From NCBI RefSeq assembly GCF_043424415.1, contig NZ_JBHWOO010000096.1, positions 1-31,168 on the forward strand: a stretch of 31,168 nt of DNA, read 5' to 3'. Both the position numbers and the translations under genes were made by a program. Under the pieces are notes generated by a model. The model saw only the letters and a list, made by a program, of their open reading frames with translations. It searched no databases and was not told where the DNA came from. Shown one piece after another: positions 21,226-28,243 of this stretch. The DNA comes from Luteococcus sp043424415. GTDB taxonomy: Bacteria > Actinomycetota > Actinomycetes > Propionibacteriales > Propionibacteriaceae. Position 1 is the first letter of the stretch. Each line of letters opens with the position of its first letter.

Positions 21226-23472
21226 TCAGAGGACCGAGCGCCAGCGACCCGGGCGTCCGTCCACGTCGAGCGTGGTCAGGCGCTGCGTCGGACGGGTCAG
21301 GGCGACGTAGAGCACCCGCTCCGCGCCGGGGCTCTCGGCGACGATGTCGTCGGGGCTGACCACCAGCACACCGTCGTACTCCAGGCCCTTGCTCTCCAGC
21401 GGGGTCACCACGACGGTGCGCTCCAGGTTGGCCACCAGCTGCGGCTGGTCCGAGGCCTGACGACGCACCTGCTCCATCAGCGACGGCGGAACGATGACGC
21501 CGATGGTGCCGTTGACCTGCTCGGCCAGCAGCGCCACCTGCTCGCTGATCGCCTCCATCAGTTGCTCGCGGCCGGTCACCTCCAGTGCCGGCTCGTGTCC
21601 GGTGGAACGCACTGCGTGCGGCAGGTCGGCGTCGGGGAAGACGGGCGTGATCACCTTGGCGGCCAGGTCGAAGACCTCCGCAGGGGAGCGGTAGTTGGTG
21701 TCCAACCGGTAGGTGCGCTGGGCGCCGCTGCCGATCAGCTCGCGCATCACCTTGTCGGTCTCGGCGGCCACCGGCCAGGAGGACTGGGCGGGGTCACCGA
21801 CCAGGGTCCAGCTGGCCTGCGGTCCGCGACGGCGCAGCATTCGCCACTGCATCGGGGTGATGTCCTGGGCCTCGTCCACCAGCACGTGGGCGAAGGTGTT
21901 GTGCGGCTCGTCCTCGTCCAGGTCGCGGTCGTCGCGCAGCAGGTCGGCGGTGGTGACCAGCTCGGAGACATCCTCGCCGCCCTCGACGAACAGGCTGGTC
22001 TCCTCCTGCTCGTGGCGCGGGATCGGTCCGACGATCGCCACCAGCTCGTCGAGCAGGGCCACGTCGGCCACCGACCAGGACTGGTGGCGGTGGTCGTCGA
22101 CGTCGTCGAGGTGGGCATAGGACTCGGCCAGCAGCTCGCACTCCTGCTCGCTGAGCAGGTCACCGGCGATCCGGTGCAGGGCGGCGGCATCGGCGCAGCG
22201 GCGCAGCACGCGGGGCGCGGAGAGCATCGGCCACCAGGCATTCATGGCCATCTGGAAGGAGGCCTGGCTGGTGACCAGGTCCTCGAACTGGTCACGGTCC
22301 AGCTCGTGTTCCGCGGCCACCTCCTGCGGGAAGCGGCTCCACAGCGAGTTCACCACGGCCTGTTCGGCCACCTCACGGGCGCGGTTGTTGCGGTGGTGCG
22401 CCAGCAGGTCGATGCGCATCCGCCGCAGCTTGTCGGCAGTGAGGGTGAGCACCTCGCCCTTGACGCTGACCCGCACCCGCAGGGCCTCCTCGAACTCCAC
22501 CAGCGGGGCGCTGACCAGGCGTTGCAGCACCGGCAGCATCCGCAGCGAGCCCTTGAGGGTGGCCGCGGCGGCGGCATCGACCCGCTCCACTCCCAGGCGC
22601 AGCACGTCGCTGGGCACCTGCCCGATCGACTTCAGCGTCACCGAGTCCTCTCCCAGGCTGGGCAGCACCCGCTCGATGTAGTTCATGAAGACGGGGGAGG
22701 GGCCCACCACCAGCACGCCGCCCTTCTCGAGGCGCTTGCGATTGGTGTAGAGCAGGTAGGCGGCGCGGTGCAGGGCAACCACGGTCTTGCCCGTACCCGG
22801 GCCACCGGCGATGATCGTCACACCTTGGTAGGGGGCGCGGATCGCTTCGTCCTGCTGGGCCTGGATGGTGGCGACGATGTCCTTCATCTGGTGCCCGCGG
22901 GCGCGGCTGAGGGCTGCCATCAGGGCCCCCTCGCCGATGATCGGCAGCTCGGTGGGAACCGAGTCGTCGAGCAGGTCGTCCTCGATGCCGATGACCACCT
23001 CGTTGCGGCAGCGCAGCACCCGACGGCGGATCACGTCCATCGGGGTGTTGGCGGTGGCGCGGTAGAAGGGCTCGGCGGCGGGGGCGCGCCAGTCGATCAC
23101 CAGTGGCTCGTAGTCGTCGTCGCGCACCCCGATGCGTCCGATGTAGCGTGGCTCGTCGTCGACGGACAGGTCGAGCCGGCCGAAGACCAGTCCCTCGTGC
23201 TCGGCATCGAGCACCGCCAGCCGCTTGGCGGCCTGGAAGGCGAAGGCGTCGCGCTCGAACAGGGCGGTGCCGTCCTCCTCACGCATCCAGTTGCCGCGGT
23301 CGGTGACGAACTTGCTGCGCCCCTCCGCCTCCACCTGCTTGGCCGAGGCGGTGGCCACCTCGAGCTGGGCATTGACCCGGTCGACGTGGCGCTGTTCGAC
23401 GGCGATCTCGCGTTCCAGCAGTGCCTGCTGGTCGAGATCTCCGGAGTGGGGCTGCGGTGCGTGCTCGCTCAA
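21226..23472 (-). CDS. HelD/HelR-like UvrD-family ATPase (RNA polymerase recycling type)
   Basis: 748-residue superfamily 1 helicase-like ATPase. An N-terminal coiled coil (about 12-60, LLEREIAVEQRHVDRV) is followed by a HelD-specific region with GRIGVRDDDYEPLVIDWRAP. Walker A is IIAGGPGTGKT (about residue 230). Walker B is in VLVDEAQDITPMQW, then WTLVGDPAQSSW, LDTNYRSPAEVF and the C-terminal VALTRPTQRL. Actinobacterial HelD proteins bind RNA polymerase, release stalled complexes and can affect rifamycin tolerance; that role is assigned by family. The start is TTG 23472, chosen for GGAGGA 5 nt upstream; the long in-frame extension upstream runs through the neighbouring gene and is not coding. 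It has its own promoter. Confidence 0.88.
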   Translation of the reverse strand: MSEHAPQPHSGDLDQQALLEREIAVEQRHVDRVNAQLEVATASAKQVEAEGRSKFVTDRGNWMREEDGTALFERDAFAFQAAKRLAVLDAEHEGLVFGRLDLSVDDEPRYIGRIGVRDDDYEPLVIDWRAPAAEPFYRATANTPMDVIRRRVLRCRNEVVIGIEDDLLDDSVPTELPIIGEGALMAALSRARGHQMKDIVATIQAQQDEAIRAPYQGVTIIAGGPGTGKTVVALHRAAYLLYTNRKRLEKGGVLVVGPSPVFMNYIERVLPSLGEDSVTLKSIGQVPSDVLRLGVERVDAAAAATLKGSLRMLPVLQRLVSAPLVEFEEALRVRVSVKGEVLTLTADKLRRMRIDLLAHHRNNRAREVAEQAVVNSLWSRFPQEVAAEHELDRDQFEDLVTSQASFQMAMNAWWPMLSAPRVLRRCADAAALHRIAGDLLSEQECELLAESYAHLDDVDDHRHQSWSVADVALLDELVAIVGPIPRHEQEETSLFVEGGEDVSELVTTADLLRDDRDLDEDEPHNTFAHVLVDEAQDITPMQWRMLRRRGPQASWTLVGDPAQSSWPVAAETDKVMRELIGSGAQRTYRLDTNYRSPAEVFDLAAKVITPVFPDADLPHAVRSTGHEPALEVTGREQLMEAISEQVALLAEQVNGTIGVIVPPSLMEQVRRQASDQPQLVANLERTVVVTPLESKGLEYDGVLVVSPDDIVAESPGAERVLYVALTRPTQRLTTLDVDGRPGRWRSVL

Positions 23473-23504
23473 GTGGATTCCTCCGTTGAATGACTTGCCC
23501 ACCA

Positions 23505-23510
23505 ACTTTA
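23505..23510 (-). promoter_or_regulatory. -10 box (TAAAGT) of the helD-like gene
   Basis: Minus-strand TAAAGT lies 32 nt upstream of the TTG start and would give a short leader containing GGAGGA. This suggests transcription independent of the oxidoreductase gene that ends at 23565. Confidence 0.45.
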
Positions 23511-23564
23511 CGCCAGTGTGGGCCTGGTCGGGAGCAGGTGCCCGGCGCTGGCCCCCGGGAGTCT

Positions 23565-24932
23565 TCAGCGGATCCTCGGCCGGGCCTGGCGGGCCAGCTT
23601 TGGCGGGGTGCGGTTGGAGGGTCGCACGTCCTGTCCGGTGAGATGCTCGTGCACCTCGTAGCTGGCCAGGGCGGCGGTGAGCAGTTCGGCCCAGGGCTGG
23701 TGGCCGGCGTGGCTGGCCGCCGAGGCGCGCCACAGGGGAGGCCCGTCGCCGGCCGCTGCCTGCACCAGGGGGCGGGCGGCCCAGCCCTTGAAGTTGGTGG
23801 CCGACAGCCCCCAGCAGATGTCGGGGCGTGGCTCGTTGTGATTGTGGACGGTGACGGCGAGTCGGCCGTCGGGCAGCGGTCGGTACCAGCTCACCACGGG
23901 GGCGCCGGCGCTGTGGTCGACCAGTTCGACGATGCCGGGCGGGGCGGACGGGTTCTGGCGCTGGTGCTCGACGAGCCACCCAGGGGTCTCGTCGAGGAGC
24001 TGGTGGCGCACGGTGGGGGCCAGTGCGGGGCGGCCGATGCGTCGCCCCGCGAAGCCGGTGGGCTGTGCGGGCAGTGCCTCCACCCGGGCGTCGGCCTCCA
24101 GACGGGGGGCGGTGCTGATGCGCGACAGGTCGGGCAGCCCCGAGCCCAACAGGGGGGTTGGCGAGCCGGTGCGCTCCACCCCGCGCAGGTCGAGGCGCCG
24201 CCCGAGCAGGTCCACCATGGTCGAGGCCCGCAGCGGACGCGCCTGGGCATCGGCCACCTGCCAGCTGCCGAAGCGCCGGTGCACGGCGAGTGTCACCGCC
24301 AGCAGGGCCGGGTTACGGCCGGGGGCGGCCCCTGACAGGGCGCCCTGGCTGCGGACGATGCGGGCCAGGTGGGGTGCGCCGCTGCGCTCGGAGAGGTCGT
24401 CGAGGCTGGTCTGGGCCATCAGTGCGGCTCGCCGTTGCCGGTCCAGCCGCTCGGGACGGAAGGGTTCCTCCAGGCCCATCGGGCGCAGCGCCATCCACAG
24501 CTCGTCGAGCTCGTCGAGCAGGCCGGTCCAGCGCTGTGCGGCCGCGGCACCGAAGGCCTGCTCGACGGCGGCGTGCTGGGCGCCGCGCTCGCTGGGGAGT
24601 GCGAAGAGCCGTCCGTCGGCGAAGCGGTGCAGCTGGGGCGGAGCCTCGACCATCTGCAGCCCGCGACGCTCCAGCTCGGGGGGCAGGGGGCGGCCCGTCT
24701 TGGTGAACAGGTCGCGCCAGGTGGCCGGAAGTCGGAAGGTCTGGGGCAGCTGGTCCACCTCGACCCCCAGGTGCAGGCCGGCGGCCCAGTGGCCCGCGTC
24801 GGGCAGTCCGTCGGCGTCGAGCACCACGTGGTGGCCGAGCCGCGCCAGGCGTGCCGCGCAGGCCATCCCGGCCAGGCTGGCGCCCCGGACCAGGACGGTG
24901 GCGGGCTCGCGGGCGGTGTTCACCACTCCCAT
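23565..24932 (-). CDS. FAD-dependent oxidoreductase-like protein, NAD(P)-binding N-terminus
   Basis: 455 residues. Starts with a Rossmann dinucleotide site in beta-alpha-beta form (TVLVRGASLAGMACAARLARLGHHVVLDADG, quoted here only by its key residues Gly-x-Ser-x-x-Gly), like phytoene dehydrogenase-type or FAD monooxygenase-type proteins. The rest resembles no specific enzyme I can name; a late block WGLSATNFKGWAARP may be the C-terminal flavin-contacting region. Substrate unknown. The start ATG 24932 lies 13 bp inside the preceding regulator gene; an in-frame GTG at 24923 with a GTGA overlap is an alternative. Tight overlap makes it the last member of the HTH-paralog array and a candidate target or effector of it. 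Confidence 0.6.
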   Translation of the reverse strand: MGVVNTAREPATVLVRGASLAGMACAARLARLGHHVVLDADGLPDAGHWAAGLHLGVEVDQLPQTFRLPATWRDLFTKTGRPLPPELERRGLQMVEAPPQLHRFADGRLFALPSERGAQHAAVEQAFGAAAAQRWTGLLDELDELWMALRPMGLEEPFRPERLDRQRRAALMAQTSLDDLSERSGAPHLARIVRSQGALSGAAPGRNPALLAVTLAVHRRFGSWQVADAQARPLRASTMVDLLGRRLDLRGVERTGSPTPLLGSGLPDLSRISTAPRLEADARVEALPAQPTGFAGRRIGRPALAPTVRHQLLDETPGWLVEHQRQNPSAPPGIVELVDHSAGAPVVSWYRPLPDGRLAVTVHNHNEPRPDICWGLSATNFKGWAARPLVQAAAGDGPPLWRASAASHAGHQPWAELLTAALASYEVHEHLTGQDVRPSNRTPPKLARQARPRIR

Positions 24933-25813
24933 GACAACAGGTGGGATCCGGGGGCGGCATCCGGGATGACGCACTGGGCGCCGTGCGGGGTGTGCATGAT
25001 GCCTTGGTCGATCATTCGGGGCAGGCCGGTCTTGGGGTCGATGTGGGTGCGCTGCACCTGCTCCGGGCGGCCGCTGGGGAAGCGGACCTCGATGGCGAAC
25101 AGGGGGGTGCGGCCCATCAGGGCCCGCCCCATCTCGGTGGGCGGCTGGGTGCCGTGGACCTCGGTGCGGTGCTCGGTGAGCACCATCTCACCGCGGTGCA
25201 GCGGCCGGGGCAGGGCCAGCTCGATGACGCTGAGCTGTTGGTTGGGCAGGGAACGGATGCTGCGCACCTCCAGCGCCGTCACCCCGACCACGCCGGGGCT
25301 TTCGCCGGGGGCGTGCTGGACGATGGTGGTCCATCCGTCGAGTCCCTCCACCTCGGCTCGGGAGACCATCCGGGTGGTGCAGTGGGAGACGGGGGAGGTG
25401 GCGTCGACCACCGACAGGTCGTGCACGTGCAGGCGCTGCCAGTTGGCCGCCTGCTGCCGGGTGATGCGCTCCAGCTCCTCGGGCAGGTCCGCCTTGGGCA
25501 GCAGGTCGCTGATCTGGTCCCACTCCTGGTTGGTCTCGAGGGGCTGAACCAGCCAGCCGGTCTCCACCTGCAGGATCTGTTCCAGGTTGCGCACCACGTC
25601 GAGGGAGCCTCCGCGGGTGGGGCGGGAGCGGCCGCTGGCCCAGTAGCTCAGGGTGGCCGTCGAGACCTTGAGGCCGACGGCCACAAGGCGGGCCTGGAGC
25701 CGGTGCAGTGAGAGCCCACGCTCGCTGATCGCCTGTCCGAGGCGTTGTGCGAAGACATCGGGGCCCGAGGAGAGGTCCTTGTGGGACGGGGCCGGGGATT
25801 GTGTCTCAGTCAT
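24920..25813 (-). CDS. HTH-effector protein, array paralog 1
   Basis: 297 residues. Residues about 20-95 form an XRE-like HTH domain with the motif ATLSYWASGRSRPTRGGSLD (Trp58), shared with the two paralogs upstream. The remainder is a 200-residue beta-rich effector region I do not recognise (SPVSHCTTRMVSRAEVEG, LFAIEVRFPSG). It ends in LLSWEW, comparable to the LRWEMP and LGWDH ends of its siblings. Likely a DNA-binding regulator with a ligand or partner domain; no ligand can be named. ATG 25813 has GGAGGG close upstream. The 54-bp gap to paralog 2 is the largest in the array. Its stop overlaps the oxidoreductase start. Confidence 0.75.
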   Translation of the reverse strand: MTETQSPAPSHKDLSSGPDVFAQRLGQAISERGLSLHRLQARLVAVGLKVSTATLSYWASGRSRPTRGGSLDVVRNLEQILQVETGWLVQPLETNQEWDQISDLLPKADLPEELERITRQQAANWQRLHVHDLSVVDATSPVSHCTTRMVSRAEVEGLDGWTTIVQHAPGESPGVVGVTALEVRSIRSLPNQQLSVIELALPRPLHRGEMVLTEHRTEVHGTQPPTEMGRALMGRTPLFAIEVRFPSGRPEQVQRTHIDPKTGLPRMIDQGIMHTPHGAQCVIPDAAPGSHLLSWEW

Positions 25814-25867
25814 TGCCCTCCATCGTCCCATAGCTGGATGGTCCGTGATGGACCTCGGTATGACACT

Positions 25868-26440
25868 TCAGTGGTCCCAGCCCAGTCCGTAGAGACCAGC
25901 CGGCACATTGCGGAGGGCCTTCTGGACGTGGTTGCCGTTGGGGAGTTCCTCGATGATGTCGTCCTCCTCCGGGGCTTCGATCGAGACGGCCTGGAAGAAC
26001 CGCGCCGCGGTGGACTGTGCCCCTTCCAGGTGGGCGTCCATGACCAGGAAGCGCGCCCCGCTGGCCATGACCCGGTGGTGCTCCCGGATGGGATGGCCAG
26101 CGCTGCTCCAGTGGATGGAGTACTCGAAGCCCACCAGGTCGCCCTGGGCCAGCCGTCGGGGGAGCAGAGCCTCGGCCACCACCTGTCGGCCGCCCTTCAG
26201 ACGCACCTGTTCGCCGATCCGGCACCCGATGCCCGCCTCCGGTATCGGACTGTGGTGGTCCTCGCCAATGTCCAGCACGATCGGGAAGCGGTTCCAGCCG
26301 TCCTCGCCGGCGCGCGCCAGCTGGCGGATGCGCTCGGTCATGTGCAGCCGGTCCTCGCTGACGAAGTAGGTGGCCTGGAGGGTCTGGTTGGTGGAATGGC
26401 GGTTCAGGTCCAGCCCCAGGGAGTCCAGGGCCTCCATCAT
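25868..26440 (-). CDS. Effector half of split array paralog 2
   Basis: 190 residues beginning MMEALDSLGLDLNRHS, homologous to the C-terminal effector domain of paralog 3. The best shared block is GCRIGEQV (here GIGCRIGEQVRL, there PVGCRIGEQVSS), and both end with a Trp-containing tail. No HTH is in this frame; the matching HTH lies in the next frame directly upstream, whose stop overlaps this ATG as ATGA. Either a one-base loss in a run of five C split one gene, or the two halves are made as coupled separate proteins. No clear Shine-Dalgarno site precedes this ATG. Confidence 0.6.
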   Translation of the reverse strand: MMEALDSLGLDLNRHSTNQTLQATYFVSEDRLHMTERIRQLARAGEDGWNRFPIVLDIGEDHHSPIPEAGIGCRIGEQVRLKGGRQVVAEALLPRRLAQGDLVGFEYSIHWSSAGHPIREHHRVMASGARFLVMDAHLEGAQSTAARFFQAVSIEAPEEDDIIEELPNGNHVQKALRNVPAGLYGLGWDH

Positions 26441-26727
26441 GTCGGGGCCGCCGTCCACTGCGGCCTGGGGGTCCAACGGCTCATCTGGTCGCCCGGCAGC
26501 GAGCGGACCAAGTGCCCGGTGGGGACGCCGAGGATCCTTTCCAGGTGCTCGATGGCCTTGAGCGAGCGGGCACGGGTGGGCAGCGAGCGCCCGGTCTGCC
26601 AGTAGCTGAGGGTGGCGATCGAGGTCGGCGTGCCCAGCTGGGACAGCCGGGTGCTCAACCGGTCCAGCTCCCCGACGGCTTGGGAGAGCACCTCGGCGAA
26701 GGTGAATTCGGTCGACCGGAGGGTCAT
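26437..26727 (-). CDS. HTH half of split array paralog 2
   Basis: 96 residues. Residues 8-78 are an HTH domain nearly identical in layout to paralog 3 (SIATLSYWQTGRSLPTR, then LERILGVPTGHLVRSLPGD). After GDQMSRW the frame runs into unrelated sequence (TPRPQWTAAPT) and stops. The effector continues in the -1 frame. ATG 26727 overlaps the stop of paralog 3 (ATGA) with GGGAG just upstream, so it is translationally coupled. A free HTH domain could still bind DNA. Confidence 0.65.
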   Translation of the reverse strand: MTLRSTEFTFAEVLSQAVGELDRLSTRLSQLGTPTSIATLSYWQTGRSLPTRARSLKAIEHLERILGVPTGHLVRSLPGDQMSRWTPRPQWTAAPT

Positions 26728-27611
26728 GGCATCTCCCAGCGCAGGTGGTGGGTGCCGGCCGCGGCATTGGCGAGGGCCAGCTGGAAGAAGTCGGTCCCCT
26801 CCATGGGCTGGCCGGGGGCTCGGTCGAGGTCGGGGTCGAGGGCGCCGAGTTGGTAGCGCAGGTAGTCGGCGTGGCGGGGCAGGGTGTCGGCGAAGAGCAG
26901 TTCGAGCACCAGGAAGCTGACAGGCCGCAGCATTGCATGGGCGAAGGTGTGGACCTGGGTCTCGGCCACGGGCCAGGTCGTGGTGTGTTCCAACATGGCC
27001 ATCTCGCCCAGCTGCAGGGGTTGCTCCAGCTCCAGTTCGATCAGGGTCAGCCCGAGATCGACGGAGGAGACTTGCTCGCCGATGCGGCAGCCGACGGGAT
27101 CGGTCATCTCCGGCGGGGCCTGGTCCTCGTCGGCCTGCCGCACCAGGGGTATGCGGCGCAGCTGGTCCTCGTCGGCCTGGATGAGCTGGATGACGGTCTC
27201 GCGCTGCTCGTGCTGCTGGAGCGAGAAATGGGTCCGGTGGTGCACGGTCTGGGTGGTGAAGTCCTGCTGTGGGGGGAAGTCCAGTTCGGCCAGCAGGCGC
27301 GCCATGCGGTCGTCACCGTGCAGCTGGCCCAGGGCGGCGGCCAGGTGGCCGGCCGGCAGGCGCAGCAGCTGCTCCAGGACGGCCAGGGCCTTCAGCGACC
27401 CTACTCGGGTGGGGATCGAGCGGCCGGTCTGCCAGTAGCTCAGGGTGGCGATGGAGACGGGGGTGCCGGCCGCCTTCAGTTCCTGGCTCAACCGGTCCAG
27501 GGTGACGTGGCGACTGGAGACGGCTTCGGCCAGGACATCGGCGAAGGACTGGTTCCCATTCCTCTCGGCGCGGGTGATCCTTTGCTGTGGCAGGGATCCA
27601 TCATCCCCCAC
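26724..27611 (-). CDS. HTH-effector protein, array paralog 3 (promoter-proximal)
   Basis: 295 residues; first gene of the array. The HTH domain (about 18-90) contains FADVLAEAVSSRHVTLDRL and SIATLSYWQTGRSIPTR, then LEQLLRLPAGHL. The effector domain follows with HHRTHFSLQQHEQRETVIQL, GCRIGEQV and a hydrophobic FLVLELLFADTL core, ending LRWEMP. Similar HTH proteins occur across actinobacteria without known function (from memory). GTG 27611 is chosen because GGAG lies 5 nt upstream; ATG 27629 is an in-frame alternative. The gene is about 70-85 bp from a perfect SOS box overlapping its promoter, so damage induction is predicted. Confidence 0.75.
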   Translation of the reverse strand: MGDDGSLPQQRITRAERNGNQSFADVLAEAVSSRHVTLDRLSQELKAAGTPVSIATLSYWQTGRSIPTRVGSLKALAVLEQLLRLPAGHLAAALGQLHGDDRMARLLAELDFPPQQDFTTQTVHHRTHFSLQQHEQRETVIQLIQADEDQLRRIPLVRQADEDQAPPEMTDPVGCRIGEQVSSVDLGLTLIELELEQPLQLGEMAMLEHTTTWPVAETQVHTFAHAMLRPVSFLVLELLFADTLPRHADYLRYQLGALDPDLDRAPGQPMEGTDFFQLALANAAAGTHHLRWEMP

Positions 27612-27677
27612 GAATGCTCCGGAGGACATCACGGTGCCCGCGATGGTGGCGGTGCTGTTCTTTTGTCCGAGCCCATG

Positions 27678-27683
27678 TCTATA
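27678..27683 (-). promoter_or_regulatory. -10 box (TATAGA) of the HTH-paralog array
   Basis: Minus-strand TATAGA is the most AT-rich hexamer in the region and lies 11 bp downstream of the SOS box. The box therefore covers the -35 zone, and LexA binding would block polymerase. Confidence 0.5.
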
Positions 27684-27694
27684 GTTGTCCTTGC

Positions 27695-27710
27695 TCGAAC
27701 GGGTGTTCGA
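27695..27710. promoter_or_regulatory. LexA/SOS box TCGAACGGGTGTTCGA
   Basis: A perfect palindrome TCGAAC-N4-GTTCGA, the consensus LexA operator of mycobacteria and related actinobacteria. It lies between the divergent HTH array (minus) and the DUF6504-dnaE2 genes (plus, about 206 bp away), and is closest to the array promoter. dnaE2 is a classic SOS gene, so control in both directions is plausible. I noticed no second consensus box in the window. Confidence 0.85.
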
Positions 27711-27790
27711 TTGGCTGTCGTGGTTCCACTGCAGGGAGCCCGACCCTCTCGTACGGCCGCGGCCTGACGAGGCCCGGCCTCCTTCGAGCA

Positions 27791-27841
27791 AGGGATGCCC
27801 GGTGGGGTCGGCCTCGACCCCCGGCGCTGCCGGGCATCCCT
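27791..27841 (+). other. Nested hairpin in the upstream region of DUF6504-dnaE2
   Basis: AGGGATGCCCGG (27791-27802) pairs perfectly with CCGGGCATCCCT (27830-27841), and inside it GGGGTCG (27804-27810) pairs with CGACCCC (27815-27821). Both flanking genes point away from this region, so it is not a terminator for either. A structured 5' leader, an attenuator, or the terminator of a short RNA are possibilities. Confidence 0.5.
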
Positions 27842-27916
27842 GCCCGGGTCGGCACGTGTTCCCAGGACTCGTGATGGGGGGAGTCACCACGAGGAACCGG
27901 CCAGGGGAGGACCATG

Positions 27917-28243
27917 ATGCGCAGGTGTGATGATGTCGTCGAGGTGCGGATGGGACGCATCACGCCCCCGCAGGGGGCCGTGCCGCAGGAGGCGGGCCAG
28001 GACCAGGAGGGTCCCAGCCTCTTCCTGTGGCGCAACCGGCTGTGGCGGGTGCTGTGCGTCCACCAGCGCTGGATCGAGGCGGGGGACTGGTGGCGCCCGG
28101 AAACCTGCGAGGGTGCCGACCCGCTGGGTGAGCGCGAGGTCTGGCGACTGGAGGCCGCCGACGGGCGGCTGGCCCGCCGCGGCGTCTACGAGCTGGTCCA
28201 CCACGGTGGCGAGCAGTGGCGGATGCGGGCGGTGCTGGACTGA
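27917..28243 (+). CDS. DUF6504-like small protein of the dnaE2 operon
   Basis: 108 residues. The core SLFLWRNRLWRVLCVHQRWIEAGDWWRP, EREVWRLEAADG and GVYELVHHGG matches, from memory, the small actinobacterial family DUF6504 that sits between imuB and dnaE2 and resembles an ImuB C-terminal piece; molecular role unknown. ATG 27917 gives a 6-nt spacing from GGGGAGG, better than ATG 27914 at 3 nt. The stop shares bases with the dnaE2 start (TGATG), so the pair is coupled. Likely part of damage-induced translesion synthesis. Confidence 0.7.
   Translation: MRRCDDVVEVRMGRITPPQGAVPQEAGQDQEGPSLFLWRNRLWRVLCVHQRWIEAGDWWRPETCEGADPLGEREVWRLEAADGRLARRGVYELVHHGGEQWRMRAVLD

Noticed and set aside
23473..23979. 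N-terminal extension of the helD-like frame
   Set aside because: It overlaps the oxidoreductase gene on the same strand in another frame. TTG 23472 has GGAGGA and a promoter just upstream.
27629..27676. 15-codon frame MGSDKRTAPPPSRAP ending at TGATG before paralog 3
   Set aside because: Its ATG is 1 nt after the TATAGA box, so it would lie upstream of the expected transcription start. It looks like the mini-ORF pattern but the promoter spacing does not fit.
27630..27890. Longer N-terminus for paralog 3
   Set aside because: It would run through the SOS box and promoter region and has no similarity to the sibling proteins.
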